Part shown: one piece after another, positions 1-7,583 of the stretch
Layout of the letters: every line of letters starts with the position of its first letter
Position numbering within the stretch: the stretch's first letter is position 1
Assembly: GCA_036496285.1 (NCBI GenBank)
Contig: DASXLI010000055.1
Coordinates: forward strand, 1 to 64,000
DNA length: 64,000 nt
Direction: 5' to 3'
Origin: DP-19 sp036496285
GTDB lineage: Bacteria > Desulfobacterota > Binatia > UTPRO1
Notes under the pieces: model-generated
The model's input: only the letters and a program-made list of their open reading frames with translations
Told to the model about the DNA's origin: nothing
Databases searched by the model: none
Position numbers and translations under genes: made by a program

Positions 1-60
1 CGCAATCAGTTCAGTGCTCGCAAACGGATGCAGACAACGACTGCCCCGCGCCGCCGCTTC
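1..60 (-). repeat. Stem-loop repeat, copy 1 (cut by left edge)
   Basis: Positions 1-35 are the reverse complement of 240-274 with only 2 mismatches in 35, and match 57462-57496 with 5 mismatches in 35. The part seen is one stem arm (about 25-35, extending into a GC-rich tract to about 60) and most of the conserved loop (1-24), which contains CAGTTCAGTGC. The other arm lies beyond the window edge. Together with copy 2 it forms a head-to-head pair around a GC-rich spacer. There is no gene in 1-315. Confidence 0.6.
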
Positions 61-216
61 CTCATCGGATTTCGCTGGCCAGCTTCGCGGCGCGCGGGCT
101 TGATGCTTGCGGGTTCGTTGCCGCCGCGCATGCGCGTCGCCGCTCGAGGTCGCCACGCGTCCCGCGTTGGCGTTCGATCCCGCGTGGCGCCGGCGGACGC
201 CGACCGCGTAAGCAGA

Positions 217-313
217 GGCGTTGGGGCGGGGCAGAGGCCGTCTGCACCCGTTTGTGAGCACTGAACTGATTGCGAACGTCGGGTGCGGACGGCCTCTGCC
301 CCGCCCCAACGCC
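217..313 (+). repeat. Stem-loop repeat, copy 2 (34-bp palindrome)
   Basis: Arms 217-250 and 280-313 are inverted repeats of 34 bases with one T/C difference (a G-U pair in RNA). They enclose a 29-base loop (251-279) with the core GCACTGAACTGATTGCG. The loop matches the loop of the 57445-57497 copy at 22 of 29 positions, and both loops are 29 bases long. The right arm ends 3 bases before the stop codon of the minus-strand CHASE3 gene, so it would form a 3' hairpin on that transcript. No T-tract follows, so it is not a classical intrinsic terminator. It could be a REP-like mobile palindrome or a 3' RNA stabiliser. Confidence 0.65.
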
Positions 314-315
314 GT

Positions 316-1044
316 CTATCCGGCCTCTGATTGCGGCGCCGCAACCACCGCGGTCTCCCCAGATGTCGGCGGCGGTGGCGCATACGAGTGCAGCTCCTTG
401 AGCACGGCCGCATGCACGGCCGCGTCCCGATCGAGCAAGTAGTAGGCGCCACCGAGAAGCAGCAGGCTGATGAGGGCGATGGCGCCGAAGCCGCGGATGA
501 CTTTGACGCGGCGGGCGCTGACATCGGCTTCGCGGTCGCGCAGGCGCGTGCGGGCGTCGTCCTCGAGCTCGGCCATGAGGCCGCGAATCTGCTCGCTCAG
601 AATGGTGCCCTCGTCGGTCGCGGACGCCATCGCCTGGTCGGCCGACGGCTGCGGACGCGGCGTGATCGCGTCGGTGAGCAACGTGACCTGCTGCGCGACC
701 AACGGGCCGACGGCGTCGACGCGGCGGCGTTGCAGCGGATCGCCGGCCGTGAGATCACGCAGGCGGTCGAGGTGCGCCACCGCGTCCTTGGTGGCGGTGA
801 GATAGAGCTCGAGGAGGGGCTTCTGGCGGGTGAAGAAATAGCCCTGCCGCGCGCTTTCGAGCTCGTGCATGGTGACGCGCGTGAGGCCCGCCTCGGAGAG
901 CACGTCACGCGCGCGCCCGGTGGCGGCGTCGAGCTCGGCCAGGCGCGAAGCGCCGTGCACGCTCGCGACGAAGGCGAGAATGAGGATGACCAGCACGGCA
1001 ACGAAGGCGCTGGTCACGCGCGCGGAGATGATCGATGATTGCAC
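316..1044 (-). CDS. CHASE3-like membrane sensor protein without output domain
   Basis: The product is 242 aa from a GTG start at 1044. The reading frame stays open far upstream to 1902, but that part is a high-GC shadow of the next gene. A membrane segment at about residues 10-30 is followed by a helical extracytoplasmic region resembling a CHASE3 domain (a run around TRVTMHELESARQGYFFTR, with the Q-G-Y/F pattern typical of the family). A second membrane segment lies at about 184-204, then a short Pro-rich cytoplasmic tail. CHASE3 domains normally sit in front of histidine kinase, GGDEF or methyl-accepting modules, and none is present here. It may work with a separate partner or be a truncated receptor. 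It is divergently placed from the reductase at 1138. The start is not supported by a strong Shine-Dalgarno site. Confidence 0.6.
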   Translation of the reverse strand: MQSSIISARVTSAFVAVLVILILAFVASVHGASRLAELDAATGRARDVLSEAGLTRVTMHELESARQGYFFTRQKPLLELYLTATKDAVAHLDRLRDLTAGDPLQRRRVDAVGPLVAQQVTLLTDAITPRPQPSADQAMASATDEGTILSEQIRGLMAELEDDARTRLRDREADVSARRVKVIRGFGAIALISLLLLGGAYYLLDRDAAVHAAVLKELHSYAPPPPTSGETAVVAAPQSEAG

Positions 1045-1137
1045 GGCTCGCGACCCGGGACTGTAGCGCGCCGCCGTGCGATAGCAAAAGGCAGCGGGTT
1101 GCGCAGCGGACGGGGTGGATTTAACTTCCTGCGCGGC

Positions 1138-2337
1138 ATGCAGCACTACGCCATCATCATCGTCGGGGGCGGGCCGGCGGGGGCCGCAACGGCGCTCTAC
1201 CTGGTGCGCCGCGATCCCACGCTGGCGGGGCGCGTTGCAATCCTCGAAAAAGCCCGCCACCCGCGGCCGAAGGTCTGCGCCGGGGGCCTGATCCCGCACA
1301 CGCTCGCGTGCCTCGACGAGCTCGGGGTCGGCCTGCCGGTGCCGCACGTCACGATCGATCGCGCGCGCGTCGAGGTGCCCGGACGGCGCGTGGAGGTGGG
1401 CGGACGCGGCTTCGCCGCCGTCGTGCGGCGGGCGGAGTTCGATGCGGCGCTGCTCGACGCCGTGCGCGCGCGCGGCGTCGCCGTCCACGAGGAGACGCGG
1501 GTGCGCGCCATCGCGCGCACGCCGGAGGGCGTCGTCGTGACGACCGACGACGGCGAATGGCACGCCGACCTCGTCGTCGGCGCCGACGGCTCGGGGAGCC
1601 TGGTGCGCCGTGCCCTCGTCGGTGCCGCGGAGCGGCGCGCGATCGGTCGCGCCGTGATGGCGGACGTGCCGGCCGACGGGGGTGCGTGGGACGGCCACGC
1701 GCGCGCGCGCTACGACTTCGACTTCCGCGCCGTGCCGCGCGGGCTCCACGGCTACGCCTGGGCGTTCCCCTGCTTGATCGACGGCCGGCCGCACGTGAAC
1801 GCCGGCGTCTATGCGCGGCGCACCGGCGCCGGCACCGACCTGCGCGCGCAGCTCCGTCTCCTGCAGGCGGAGCTCGGCGACCGCGCCGCGACGATCCGCC
1901 ATCAGGCGGCGCCGATCCGCTGCTGGTCACGCGCACCGTTCGCCGCCGAGCGCACGCTGCTCGTGGGCGATGCCGCCGGCGTCGAGCCGCTCATGGGCGA
2001 GGGCATCTCCTACGCGATCGAGTACGGGCGGTGGGCGGCCGACGAGCTCGCCGCCGCGCTCCGCGATGGTGCGCTCGACTGGCGCGGCGCCGAGGCGCGC
2101 TTCCGCGGCTCGTGGGTGGGCCGCAAGCTCCGCCGGCTCGATCAGGCGGCGACGATGTTCTACGGCCCGGGCGCGCGTCTCTGGCTCGGCATCGCGGCGC
2201 GCTGGCGCGGGGCGCAAGGCGTCGGACTCGCCTGGTACAACGGCATCGACGGATGGGACCGGCGGAGCGGCTGGTCGGCGTTCGGTGCCGCGCTCAGGGG
2301 ATCGGCTGTTGCCTCAGCTCTCGCGGAAGTGCAATAA
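1138..2337 (+). CDS. Geranylgeranyl reductase family FAD-dependent oxidoreductase
   Basis: The product is 399 aa. The N-terminus has the FAD Rossmann motif GGGPAG at residues 10-15. It is followed by EKARHPRPKVCAGGL, the second family signature, by VVGADGSGSLVR near residue 150, and by the FAD ribityl-binding block GDAAGVEPLMGEGISYAIEYG-like stretch near 280. This pattern is that of the geranylgeranyl reductase / digeranylgeranylglycerophospholipid reductase group, which reduces isoprenoid double bonds and includes related hydroxylases and halogenases. Length fits the family. The ATG at 1138 is chosen because it starts directly before the Rossmann strand; an upstream open frame from 1039 adds only low-complexity residues. 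It precedes a thiolase by 35 bases and may be cotranscribed. The substrate cannot be told; a role in reducing polyprenyl chains of quinones or lipids is plausible. Confidence 0.82.
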   Translation: MQHYAIIIVGGGPAGAATALYLVRRDPTLAGRVAILEKARHPRPKVCAGGLIPHTLACLDELGVGLPVPHVTIDRARVEVPGRRVEVGGRGFAAVVRRAEFDAALLDAVRARGVAVHEETRVRAIARTPEGVVVTTDDGEWHADLVVGADGSGSLVRRALVGAAERRAIGRAVMADVPADGGAWDGHARARYDFDFRAVPRGLHGYAWAFPCLIDGRPHVNAGVYARRTGAGTDLRAQLRLLQAELGDRAATIRHQAAPIRCWSRAPFAAERTLLVGDAAGVEPLMGEGISYAIEYGRWAADELAAALRDGALDWRGAEARFRGSWVGRKLRRLDQAATMFYGPGARLWLGIAARWRGAQGVGLAWYNGIDGWDRRSGWSAFGAALRGSAVASALAEVQ

Positions 2338-2372
2338 ATGGAAGCCCTTTTTGCGTTTCTACGGAGGTCCTC

Positions 2373-3551
2373 ATGAAAAAGGCAGTCATCGTCGGCGCGA
2401 CCCGTACCGCCATCGGCACCTTCGGTGGCGCGCTGGCGCAGGTCCCGGCTCCCGAGCTCGGGGCGATCGCCATCCGTGAGGCGCTTCGTCGCGCCGGCAA
2501 CCTGCCTGGCGACCAGGTCGACGAGGTCATCCTCGGCAACGTCCTGACCGCCGGCCTCGGCCTCAATCCGGCGCGGGTCGCGTACCTGAAGGGCGGCATC
2601 GCCAAGGAGGTGCCGGGGTACACGGTCAACAAGGCGTGCGGCTCCGGTCTCAAGGCCGTCGCGCTCGCCGCGCAGTCGATCGCGCTCGGCGACGCCGAGG
2701 TCGTGGTCGCCGGCGGCATGGAGAACATGAGCGCGGCGCCGTACCTCCTCACCAAGGCGCGCTTCGGCTACCGCATGGGGCACGAGCAGATCATCGACTC
2801 GATGATCGCCGACGGCCTCACCTGTCCGATCACCCTCGTCCACATGGGCATCACGGCGGAGAACGTCGCCGCCAAGTACGAGATCCCGCGCGCCGAGCAG
2901 GACGAGTTCGCGGTCGAGAGCCAGACCAAGGCCGCCGCCGCGATCAAGGGCGGCAAGTTCAAGGAAGAGATCGTCCCGGTGGAGATCCCCGCCAAGAAGG
3001 GCGATCCCATCAAGTTCGATACCGACGAGCACCCGCGCGAGACGACGCTCGACAAGGCCGCCGGTCTGAAGCCCGCTTTCAAGAAGGACGGCACGGTCAC
3101 CGCGGCCACCGCATCCGGCATCAACGACGGCGCCGCGGCGCTCGTCATCATGTCGGAGGAGCGCGCCAAGCGGCAGAACCTGCCGATCCTCGCCACGATC
3201 CGCGCCGCCGCGTCGGCGGGCGTCGATCCGTCGATCATGGGCATGGGGCCGTGGCCGGCCTCGGAAAAGGCGCTCAAGAAGGCCGGTCTCCGCAAGGAGG
3301 AGATCGACCTCTGGGAGCTGAACGAGGCGTTCGCCGCGCAGTCGCTCGGCGTGCTGCGCGAGCTCCGCATCCCGAAGAATCGCGTGAACGTGAACGGCGG
3401 TGCGATTGCCCTCGGTCACCCGATCGGGGCGAGCGGCGCGCGCCTGCTCGTCACCCTGCTCTACGCCATGAAAGACCGTGATGCGCGGCTCGGCCTCGCG
3501 TCGCTCTGCATCGGCGGTGGGCAGGGAATCGCGATGATCGTCGAGCGCTGA
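2373..3551 (+). CDS. Acetyl-CoA acetyltransferase (thiolase)
   Basis: A 392-aa thiolase that joins or cleaves acyl-CoA by Claisen chemistry in the cytoplasm. The nucleophilic Cys is C89 in NKACGSGLKA. The other catalytic blocks are NEAFAAQS, the His block GGAIALGHPIGASGAR and the second Cys block CIGGGQG near the C-terminus. The short N-terminus (MKKAVIVGATRTAIG) and overall length are typical of biosynthetic type II thiolases such as AtoB or PhaA. An ACGGAGGTC Shine-Dalgarno site lies 8 bases before the ATG. Its neighbours are the FAD reductase upstream and the HAD phosphatase 20 bases downstream. It may make acetoacetyl-CoA for mevalonate or polyhydroxyalkanoate pathways or act in degradation; the sequence does not decide this. 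It is one of three thiolases in the window, and clearly different from those at 41653 and 57679. Confidence 0.9.
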   Translation: MKKAVIVGATRTAIGTFGGALAQVPAPELGAIAIREALRRAGNLPGDQVDEVILGNVLTAGLGLNPARVAYLKGGIAKEVPGYTVNKACGSGLKAVALAAQSIALGDAEVVVAGGMENMSAAPYLLTKARFGYRMGHEQIIDSMIADGLTCPITLVHMGITAENVAAKYEIPRAEQDEFAVESQTKAAAAIKGGKFKEEIVPVEIPAKKGDPIKFDTDEHPRETTLDKAAGLKPAFKKDGTVTAATASGINDGAAALVIMSEERAKRQNLPILATIRAAASAGVDPSIMGMGPWPASEKALKKAGLRKEEIDLWELNEAFAAQSLGVLRELRIPKNRVNVNGGAIALGHPIGASGARLLVTLLYAMKDRDARLGLASLCIGGGQGIAMIVER

Positions 3552-3571
3552 CGCGCGGAGGGCAGCTCGGG

Positions 3572-4252
3572 GTGGCGGTCGCGGCCTTCTTCGACGTCGA
3601 CGGCACGCTGCTCGCCAAGAACTCCGGGCCGCTCTACATGAAATTCCTCCGCCGGCGCGGCGAAATTCGCCGTCGCGACGTCGTGCGCACGTTCTACTTC
3701 TACCTGCGCTATCGCCTGAACCTCCTCGACATCGAGCGTGCCCTTGAGCGCTCGAGCGAGTGGATTCGTGGCCGCTCCGAGGCCGAGATCGCGACGCACT
3801 GCCGCGAGTGGTATCGCGACATGGTGCGCTGCCACCTCCAGCCGGAGATGGTCCGGCGTGTGCACGCGCATCGGGCGCAGGGGCACCTCGTCGCGCTCCT
3901 CTCCAGCACGACGAACTACCTCGCCGAGCCGCTCGCCGAGGAGCTCGGCATCGAGCACTTGCTGGTATCGCGCCTCGTCGTGCGCGACGGCCGCTTCACG
4001 GGCGAAGCGCACAAGCCGATCTGCTTCGGTGACGGCAAGCTCTACTGGGCGCGCCGTTTCGCCGCGGAGCACGGGGTGGACTTCGCGCAGAGCTACTTCT
4101 ACACGGACTCCGTGACCGACGTGCCGATGCTCGAGATCGTCGGCAACCCGCAGGTGGTGAACCCCGACCCGTTGCTGCGCCGGGTGGCGCGGCAGCGCGG
4201 CTGGCAGGTGATGTACCTTCGGCCCGACGCGCCCGTCGCGCAGAGCGCCTGA
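3572..4252 (+). CDS. HAD-IB family hydrolase (phosphatase)
   Basis: The 226-aa product opens with the HAD motif I, FFDVDGTLL, giving D8 as nucleophile and D10 as acid/base. Motif II is LLSSTTNYL around residue 110 and motif III/IV is YTDSVTDVPML near residue 180. The pattern corresponds to subfamily IB (the SerB / CicA-like group), which dephosphorylates small phosphomonoesters such as phosphoserine or lysophospholipids. The GTG start at 3572 follows a GGAG site and places motif I at the very N-terminus, as usual. It begins 20 bases after the thiolase stop and the next gene starts 2 bases after its own stop, so these three form an operon. The substrate is unknown. Confidence 0.82.
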   Translation: MAVAAFFDVDGTLLAKNSGPLYMKFLRRRGEIRRRDVVRTFYFYLRYRLNLLDIERALERSSEWIRGRSEAEIATHCREWYRDMVRCHLQPEMVRRVHAHRAQGHLVALLSSTTNYLAEPLAEELGIEHLLVSRLVVRDGRFTGEAHKPICFGDGKLYWARRFAAEHGVDFAQSYFYTDSVTDVPMLEIVGNPQVVNPDPLLRRVARQRGWQVMYLRPDAPVAQSA

Positions 4253-4254
4253 CC

Positions 4255-4557
4255 ATGGCCCGGCGAGCGGCGCGGCGGGGAGGGGGAGGCTGGTGGATCG
4301 TGGTCACGCTCGTCGCGCTCGCCTTCGCGTTCTGGTGGCTGCGGGCGCGGCGTGTGGAGGCGCCGGCGCCACCGGCCTTCACGACCGGCCAGCCGGGAAT
4401 GCAGGCGGCGCCGGGCGGTGCCGGCGCGCCAGGCGGTGCCGCCGCGGCGGGCGGTGCGGGCGCGGCGGGCGGCGACGCCGACGAGATCACCCAGCCCGAG
4501 AAGCGGGAGCTCGACCGCGTCCTGCGCGAGCGCGGCGCCGACCCCGCGGCGCGCTGA
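4255..4557 (+). CDS. Small membrane-anchored protein with Gly/Ala/Pro linker
   Basis: A 100-aa protein that I do not recognise as a family. It has a basic N-terminus (RRAARRGG), one strong membrane segment at about residues 12-30 (WWIVVTLVALAFAFWWL), a linker made almost only of Ala, Gly and Pro (about 37-75), and a short charged helix at the end (QPEKRELDRVLRERG). The linker and terminal helix suggest a tether that presents the helix to a partner in the periplasm or cytoplasm. It lies 2 bases after the HAD gene and 3 bases before the metal-receptor gene, so it is very probably translated with both. The repetitive GC-rich coding could also reflect rapid drift. Confidence 0.6.
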   Translation: MARRAARRGGGGWWIVVTLVALAFAFWWLRARRVEAPAPPAFTTGQPGMQAAPGGAGAPGGAAAAGGAGAAGGDADEITQPEKRELDRVLRERGADPAAR

Positions 4558-4560
4558 CCG

Positions 4561-5421
4561 GTGCCGCAACGGCCCGGCCAGGCTGACGCGCACGTCGACG
4601 ACGCGGGCCGGACGTTCGTCCTCGCGGCGCCGCCGCGCCGGATCGTCTCGCTCGTCCCGAGCCTCACCGAGCTGCTGTTCGAGCTCGGCGCCGGCGAGGC
4701 GGTGATCGGCGTCACCCGCTACTGTACCGAGCCGCCGCACCGGGTCGCGCCCCTGGCGAAGCTCGGCGGTACGAAGAATCCCGACCTCGAGGCGCTGGTC
4801 GCTCTCGGCCCCGACCTCGTCGTCATGAACGCGGAGGAGAATCGCCGCGAGGACTTCGAGGCGCTCGCGGGGGGCGGCGTGCCCGTCTACGTGACCGAGC
4901 CGAAGACGGTCGCGGACGGCATCCGGCTGATCGCCCGCCTCGGCGCGCTGGTCGGGTGCTCCGAGGTCGCGACGCGGCTCGCGGCGGCGCAGCAAGCCGC
5001 GCTGGACGCCGTGCGCGCGCGCCTGCAGGGCGCGACGCCGGTCCGGTACTTCTGTCCGATCTGGCGGAAGCCGTGGATGGCATTCAACGCCGACACCTAC
5101 GCGCACGACGTCCTGGCCGTCGCCGGCGGCGCGAACGTGACGGGCGACGCCGCCGCGCGCTATCCGGAGGTGACGCTCGACGCGATCGCGGCGGCGCGGC
5201 CCGAGGTCGTCCTGCTCCCCGACGAGCCCTACCGCTTCACCGCGCGCGACCTGCCCGCGCTCGCCGGGCTCGACGCGACCGCGGCGCTGCGCGGCGGCCA
5301 CGTGCGCTTCGTCGACGGCAAGGCGCTCGCCTGGTACGGTCTTCGCATCGCCGACGCGGTCGCGACGTTCGCACGCGTTTTTGCCGAGGCGCGCCCGATT
5401 GCGCGCGGCGTGGACGGGTAG
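4561..5421 (+). CDS. Helical backbone metal receptor (BtuF-like corrinoid/haem-binding fold)
   Basis: The 286-aa product resembles periplasmic binding proteins of the BtuF / helical-backbone class: PPRRIVSLVPSLTELLFELG near residue 25, then TRYC, KNPDLEALVALGPDLVV, and the PIWRKPWMAFNADTYAHDVL segment in the second lobe. Such proteins normally deliver vitamin B12, haem or siderophores to ABC importers. Here no signal peptide or lipobox is seen; the N-terminus from the GTG at 4561 is hydrophilic, and no ABC permease or ATPase gene is adjacent. That matches a known group of cytoplasmic or stand-alone members. The preceding membrane-anchored protein, 3 bases upstream, could tether it. The family is fairly sure, the ligand unknown. 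Confidence 0.78.
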   Translation: MPQRPGQADAHVDDAGRTFVLAAPPRRIVSLVPSLTELLFELGAGEAVIGVTRYCTEPPHRVAPLAKLGGTKNPDLEALVALGPDLVVMNAEENRREDFEALAGGGVPVYVTEPKTVADGIRLIARLGALVGCSEVATRLAAAQQAALDAVRARLQGATPVRYFCPIWRKPWMAFNADTYAHDVLAVAGGANVTGDAAARYPEVTLDAIAAARPEVVLLPDEPYRFTARDLPALAGLDATAALRGGHVRFVDGKALAWYGLRIADAVATFARVFAEARPIARGVDG

Positions 5422-5490
5422 CGACGATCATCTCTTGCGTTTTGCGCCGCCGGCGCGCATAGAAACCGCCGCCCGGGTTGGGGTGTGGTG

Positions 5491-6909
5491 ATGGCCTCGA
5501 TCGAAGAAAACCTCCGCAAGATTCCGCCGCAGAACCTCGAAGCCGAGGAGTTCGTCCTCGGCGGCATCCTGCTCGACAACGACGCGTGCAACCGCGCCGT
5601 CGAGGTCGGTCTCCGCGCCGACGACTTCTACCGCGAGGCGCACCGCAAGATCTTCGCGGCGATGCTCGAGCTCGGCGAGCACGGCTCCGCGGTCGACGCG
5701 GTCACGCTCGCGGAGGCGCTCCGCAAGCAGGGGCAGCTCCAGGCGATCGGCGGCGCGTCCTTCATCGCCGAGCTCACCGAGCGCGTTCCGAGCGCTGCCA
5801 ACGTCGCCCACCACGCGAAAATCGTCAAGGAAAAGGCGATCTTGCGCGGGATGATCTCGGTCTCCACCGAGATCGCGACCCAGGCCTTCGAGGGGCGGAC
5901 GGACGTCGAGCAGTTCCTCGACCAGGCCGAGAGCAAGATCTTCCAGATCGCCGAGCAGAAGTTCAAGCCGTCGTTCTACAAGGTGCGCGATCTGCTCGTG
6001 CAGTCGTTGAAGGACGTCGAGCGGCTCTACGAGCGCAAGGAGCTCATCACCGGCGTGCCGACGGGCTTCCACGATCTCGACCGTTTGACGGCCGGCCTGC
6101 AGCGCTCCGATCTCATCATCGTCGCGGGACGTCCGGGCATGGGCAAGACGGCGCTGGCGCTCAACATCGGCACCTATGCCGCGCTGCAGGCGAACATCGC
6201 GGTCGCGATCTTCTCGCTCGAAATGTCGAAGGAGCAGCTCGTGCTGCGCATGTTGTGCTCGGAAGCGCTCATCAACTACGCGAGCGTGCGCTCCGGCCAC
6301 CTGCGCGAGCAGGAGTTCACCAAGCTCACCAAGGCGGCGGGCCGCCTGTGGGAGGCGCAGATCTTCATCGACGACACGGCGGGCCTCTCCGTGCTCGAGC
6401 TGCGCGCCAAGGCCCGGCGGCTGATGCGCGAGACGAACGGCGCGCTCGGCCTGATCGTCGTCGACTACCTGCAGCTCATGCGCGGCTCCGGCCGCAGCGA
6501 CTCGCGCGAGCAGGAGATCTCCGAGATCTCGCGCTCCTTGAAGGGGCTCGCCAAGGAGATGAGCATTCCGATCGTCGCGCTCTCGCAGCTGAACCGCCAG
6601 GTCGAAGGGCGCGCCGACCGCCGGCCGCTGATGGCGGATCTCCGCGAGTCGGGGGCGATCGAGCAGGACGCGGACGTCATCGTCTTCGTCTATCGCGAGG
6701 CCGTCTACAACCGCGAGCTCGCGAACACGCCCGAGGAGAACGACGCCGAGATCATCATCGCCAAGCAGCGCAACGGTCCGACCGACACCGTGCGGGTCGT
6801 CTTCCGCAAGGAGTTCATGCGCTTCGAGGACCACGCGCTGCCGGGCGACGAGGCGTACATGGTCGAGGGGCCGCCGCGCGACGACCTCGACCTGCTGCCG
6901 GAGCCCTGA
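5491..6909 (+). CDS. dnaB: Replicative DNA helicase DnaB
   Basis: A 472-aa hexameric helicase that unwinds the parental duplex at the replication fork. The N-terminal DnaB domain (about residues 10-115, starting IPPQNLEAEEFVLGGILLD) binds primase. After a linker comes the RecA-like helicase domain with Walker A GRPGMGKTA at about 213-221, Walker B LIVVDYLQLM, the H3-type SQLNRQVEGR segment and the arginine-finger region DLRESGAIEQDADV. Length is normal and there is no intein. Two GTG codons precede the ATG at 5491 in frame (5485, 5488); the ATG is preferred because MASIEENL leads directly into the domain. It ends 20 bases before the convergent thiE gene. Confidence 0.95.
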   Translation: MASIEENLRKIPPQNLEAEEFVLGGILLDNDACNRAVEVGLRADDFYREAHRKIFAAMLELGEHGSAVDAVTLAEALRKQGQLQAIGGASFIAELTERVPSAANVAHHAKIVKEKAILRGMISVSTEIATQAFEGRTDVEQFLDQAESKIFQIAEQKFKPSFYKVRDLLVQSLKDVERLYERKELITGVPTGFHDLDRLTAGLQRSDLIIVAGRPGMGKTALALNIGTYAALQANIAVAIFSLEMSKEQLVLRMLCSEALINYASVRSGHLREQEFTKLTKAAGRLWEAQIFIDDTAGLSVLELRAKARRLMRETNGALGLIVVDYLQLMRGSGRSDSREQEISEISRSLKGLAKEMSIPIVALSQLNRQVEGRADRRPLMADLRESGAIEQDADVIVFVYREAVYNRELANTPEENDAEIIIAKQRNGPTDTVRVVFRKEFMRFEDHALPGDEAYMVEGPPRDDLDLLPEP

Positions 6910-6929
6910 GCGCGCCGGGCGCGGGCGGT

Positions 6930-7583
6930 TCAGCCGGCGACGGCGAGCAGCTCGGCCGTCGCCCGCGCCACGTCGGGCGCGCGCACCACGGCGGCGATCA
7001 CGCTGACCGCGTCGGCGCCCGCATCGAGCACCTCGCGCATGGTCGCCGCGGTGATGCCGCCGATCGCGACGACGGGCTCCGCGACGCGCGGGCGGGCGCT
7101 GTGCAGCACGGCCGGACCGATCACCGGGTCCGCCTTGGCCTTGCTCGTGGTCGCGAAGATCGGCCCGAGCGAGAGGTAGTCGGCACCGCACCCCGACGCC
7201 GCCTCGAGCTGCGCCTCGCTGTGGGTCGAGAAGCCGATCCAGCGCTCGGGCCCGAGGAGCGCGCGGGCGGCCGCGATCGGCAGGTCGTCTTGCCCGAGGT
7301 GCACGCCGTCGGCCTCCACGGCGAGCGCGACGTCGATCCGGTCGTTCACGACGAAGCGCGCGCCGGCGGCAGCGGTCAGCTCGCGCAGCCGCCGGGCGAT
7401 CGCGACCAGCTCGCCGCTCGCCGCGTGCTTCAGGCGGAGCTGCAGCAGGCGGGCGCCGCCCGCCAGCATGGCGCGCCCGAGCTCGACCGGGTCGCGGCCG
7501 GTGTCGAGTGGATCGACGATGCAATAGACGCGCGAGGGCAGGACGATCGGCGCGCGCGCCGCTGGCGGCGCCGGGCGGCTCAC
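6930..7583 (-). CDS. thiE: Thiamine phosphate synthase
   Basis: A 217-aa TIM-barrel enzyme that joins HMP pyrophosphate and thiazole phosphate to give thiamine phosphate. Signatures visible are RVYCIVDP, the QLRLKHA strand (Q-x-R-x-K), FVVNDRIDVALAVEADGVHLGQDDL-like central block, IGFSTHS, DYLSLGPIFATTSK and the phosphate-binding VAIGGITAATM. The GTG start at 7583 overlaps the stop of the NtrC-type gene by GTGA, so it is translationally coupled to the regulator pair. No other thi genes lie nearby. Coupling of a thiamine enzyme with an NtrB/NtrC pair is unusual and may be an accident of packing. Confidence 0.9.
   Translation of the reverse strand: MSRPAPPAARAPIVLPSRVYCIVDPLDTGRDPVELGRAMLAGGARLLQLRLKHAASGELVAIARRLRELTAAAGARFVVNDRIDVALAVEADGVHLGQDDLPIAAARALLGPERWIGFSTHSEAQLEAASGCGADYLSLGPIFATTSKAKADPVIGPAVLHSARPRVAEPVVAIGGITAATMREVLDAGADAVSVIAAVVRAPDVARATAELLAVAG

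Noticed and set aside
1045..1902. N-terminal extension of the CHASE3 gene to 1902
   Set aside because: The extra 286 codons are Arg/Ala-rich shadow of the reductase gene and would run across its start; the membrane helix expected at the N-terminus begins just after the GTG at 1044.
5491..6909. Possible intein in DnaB
   Set aside because: Walker A and all helicase motifs are continuous and the length is normal.
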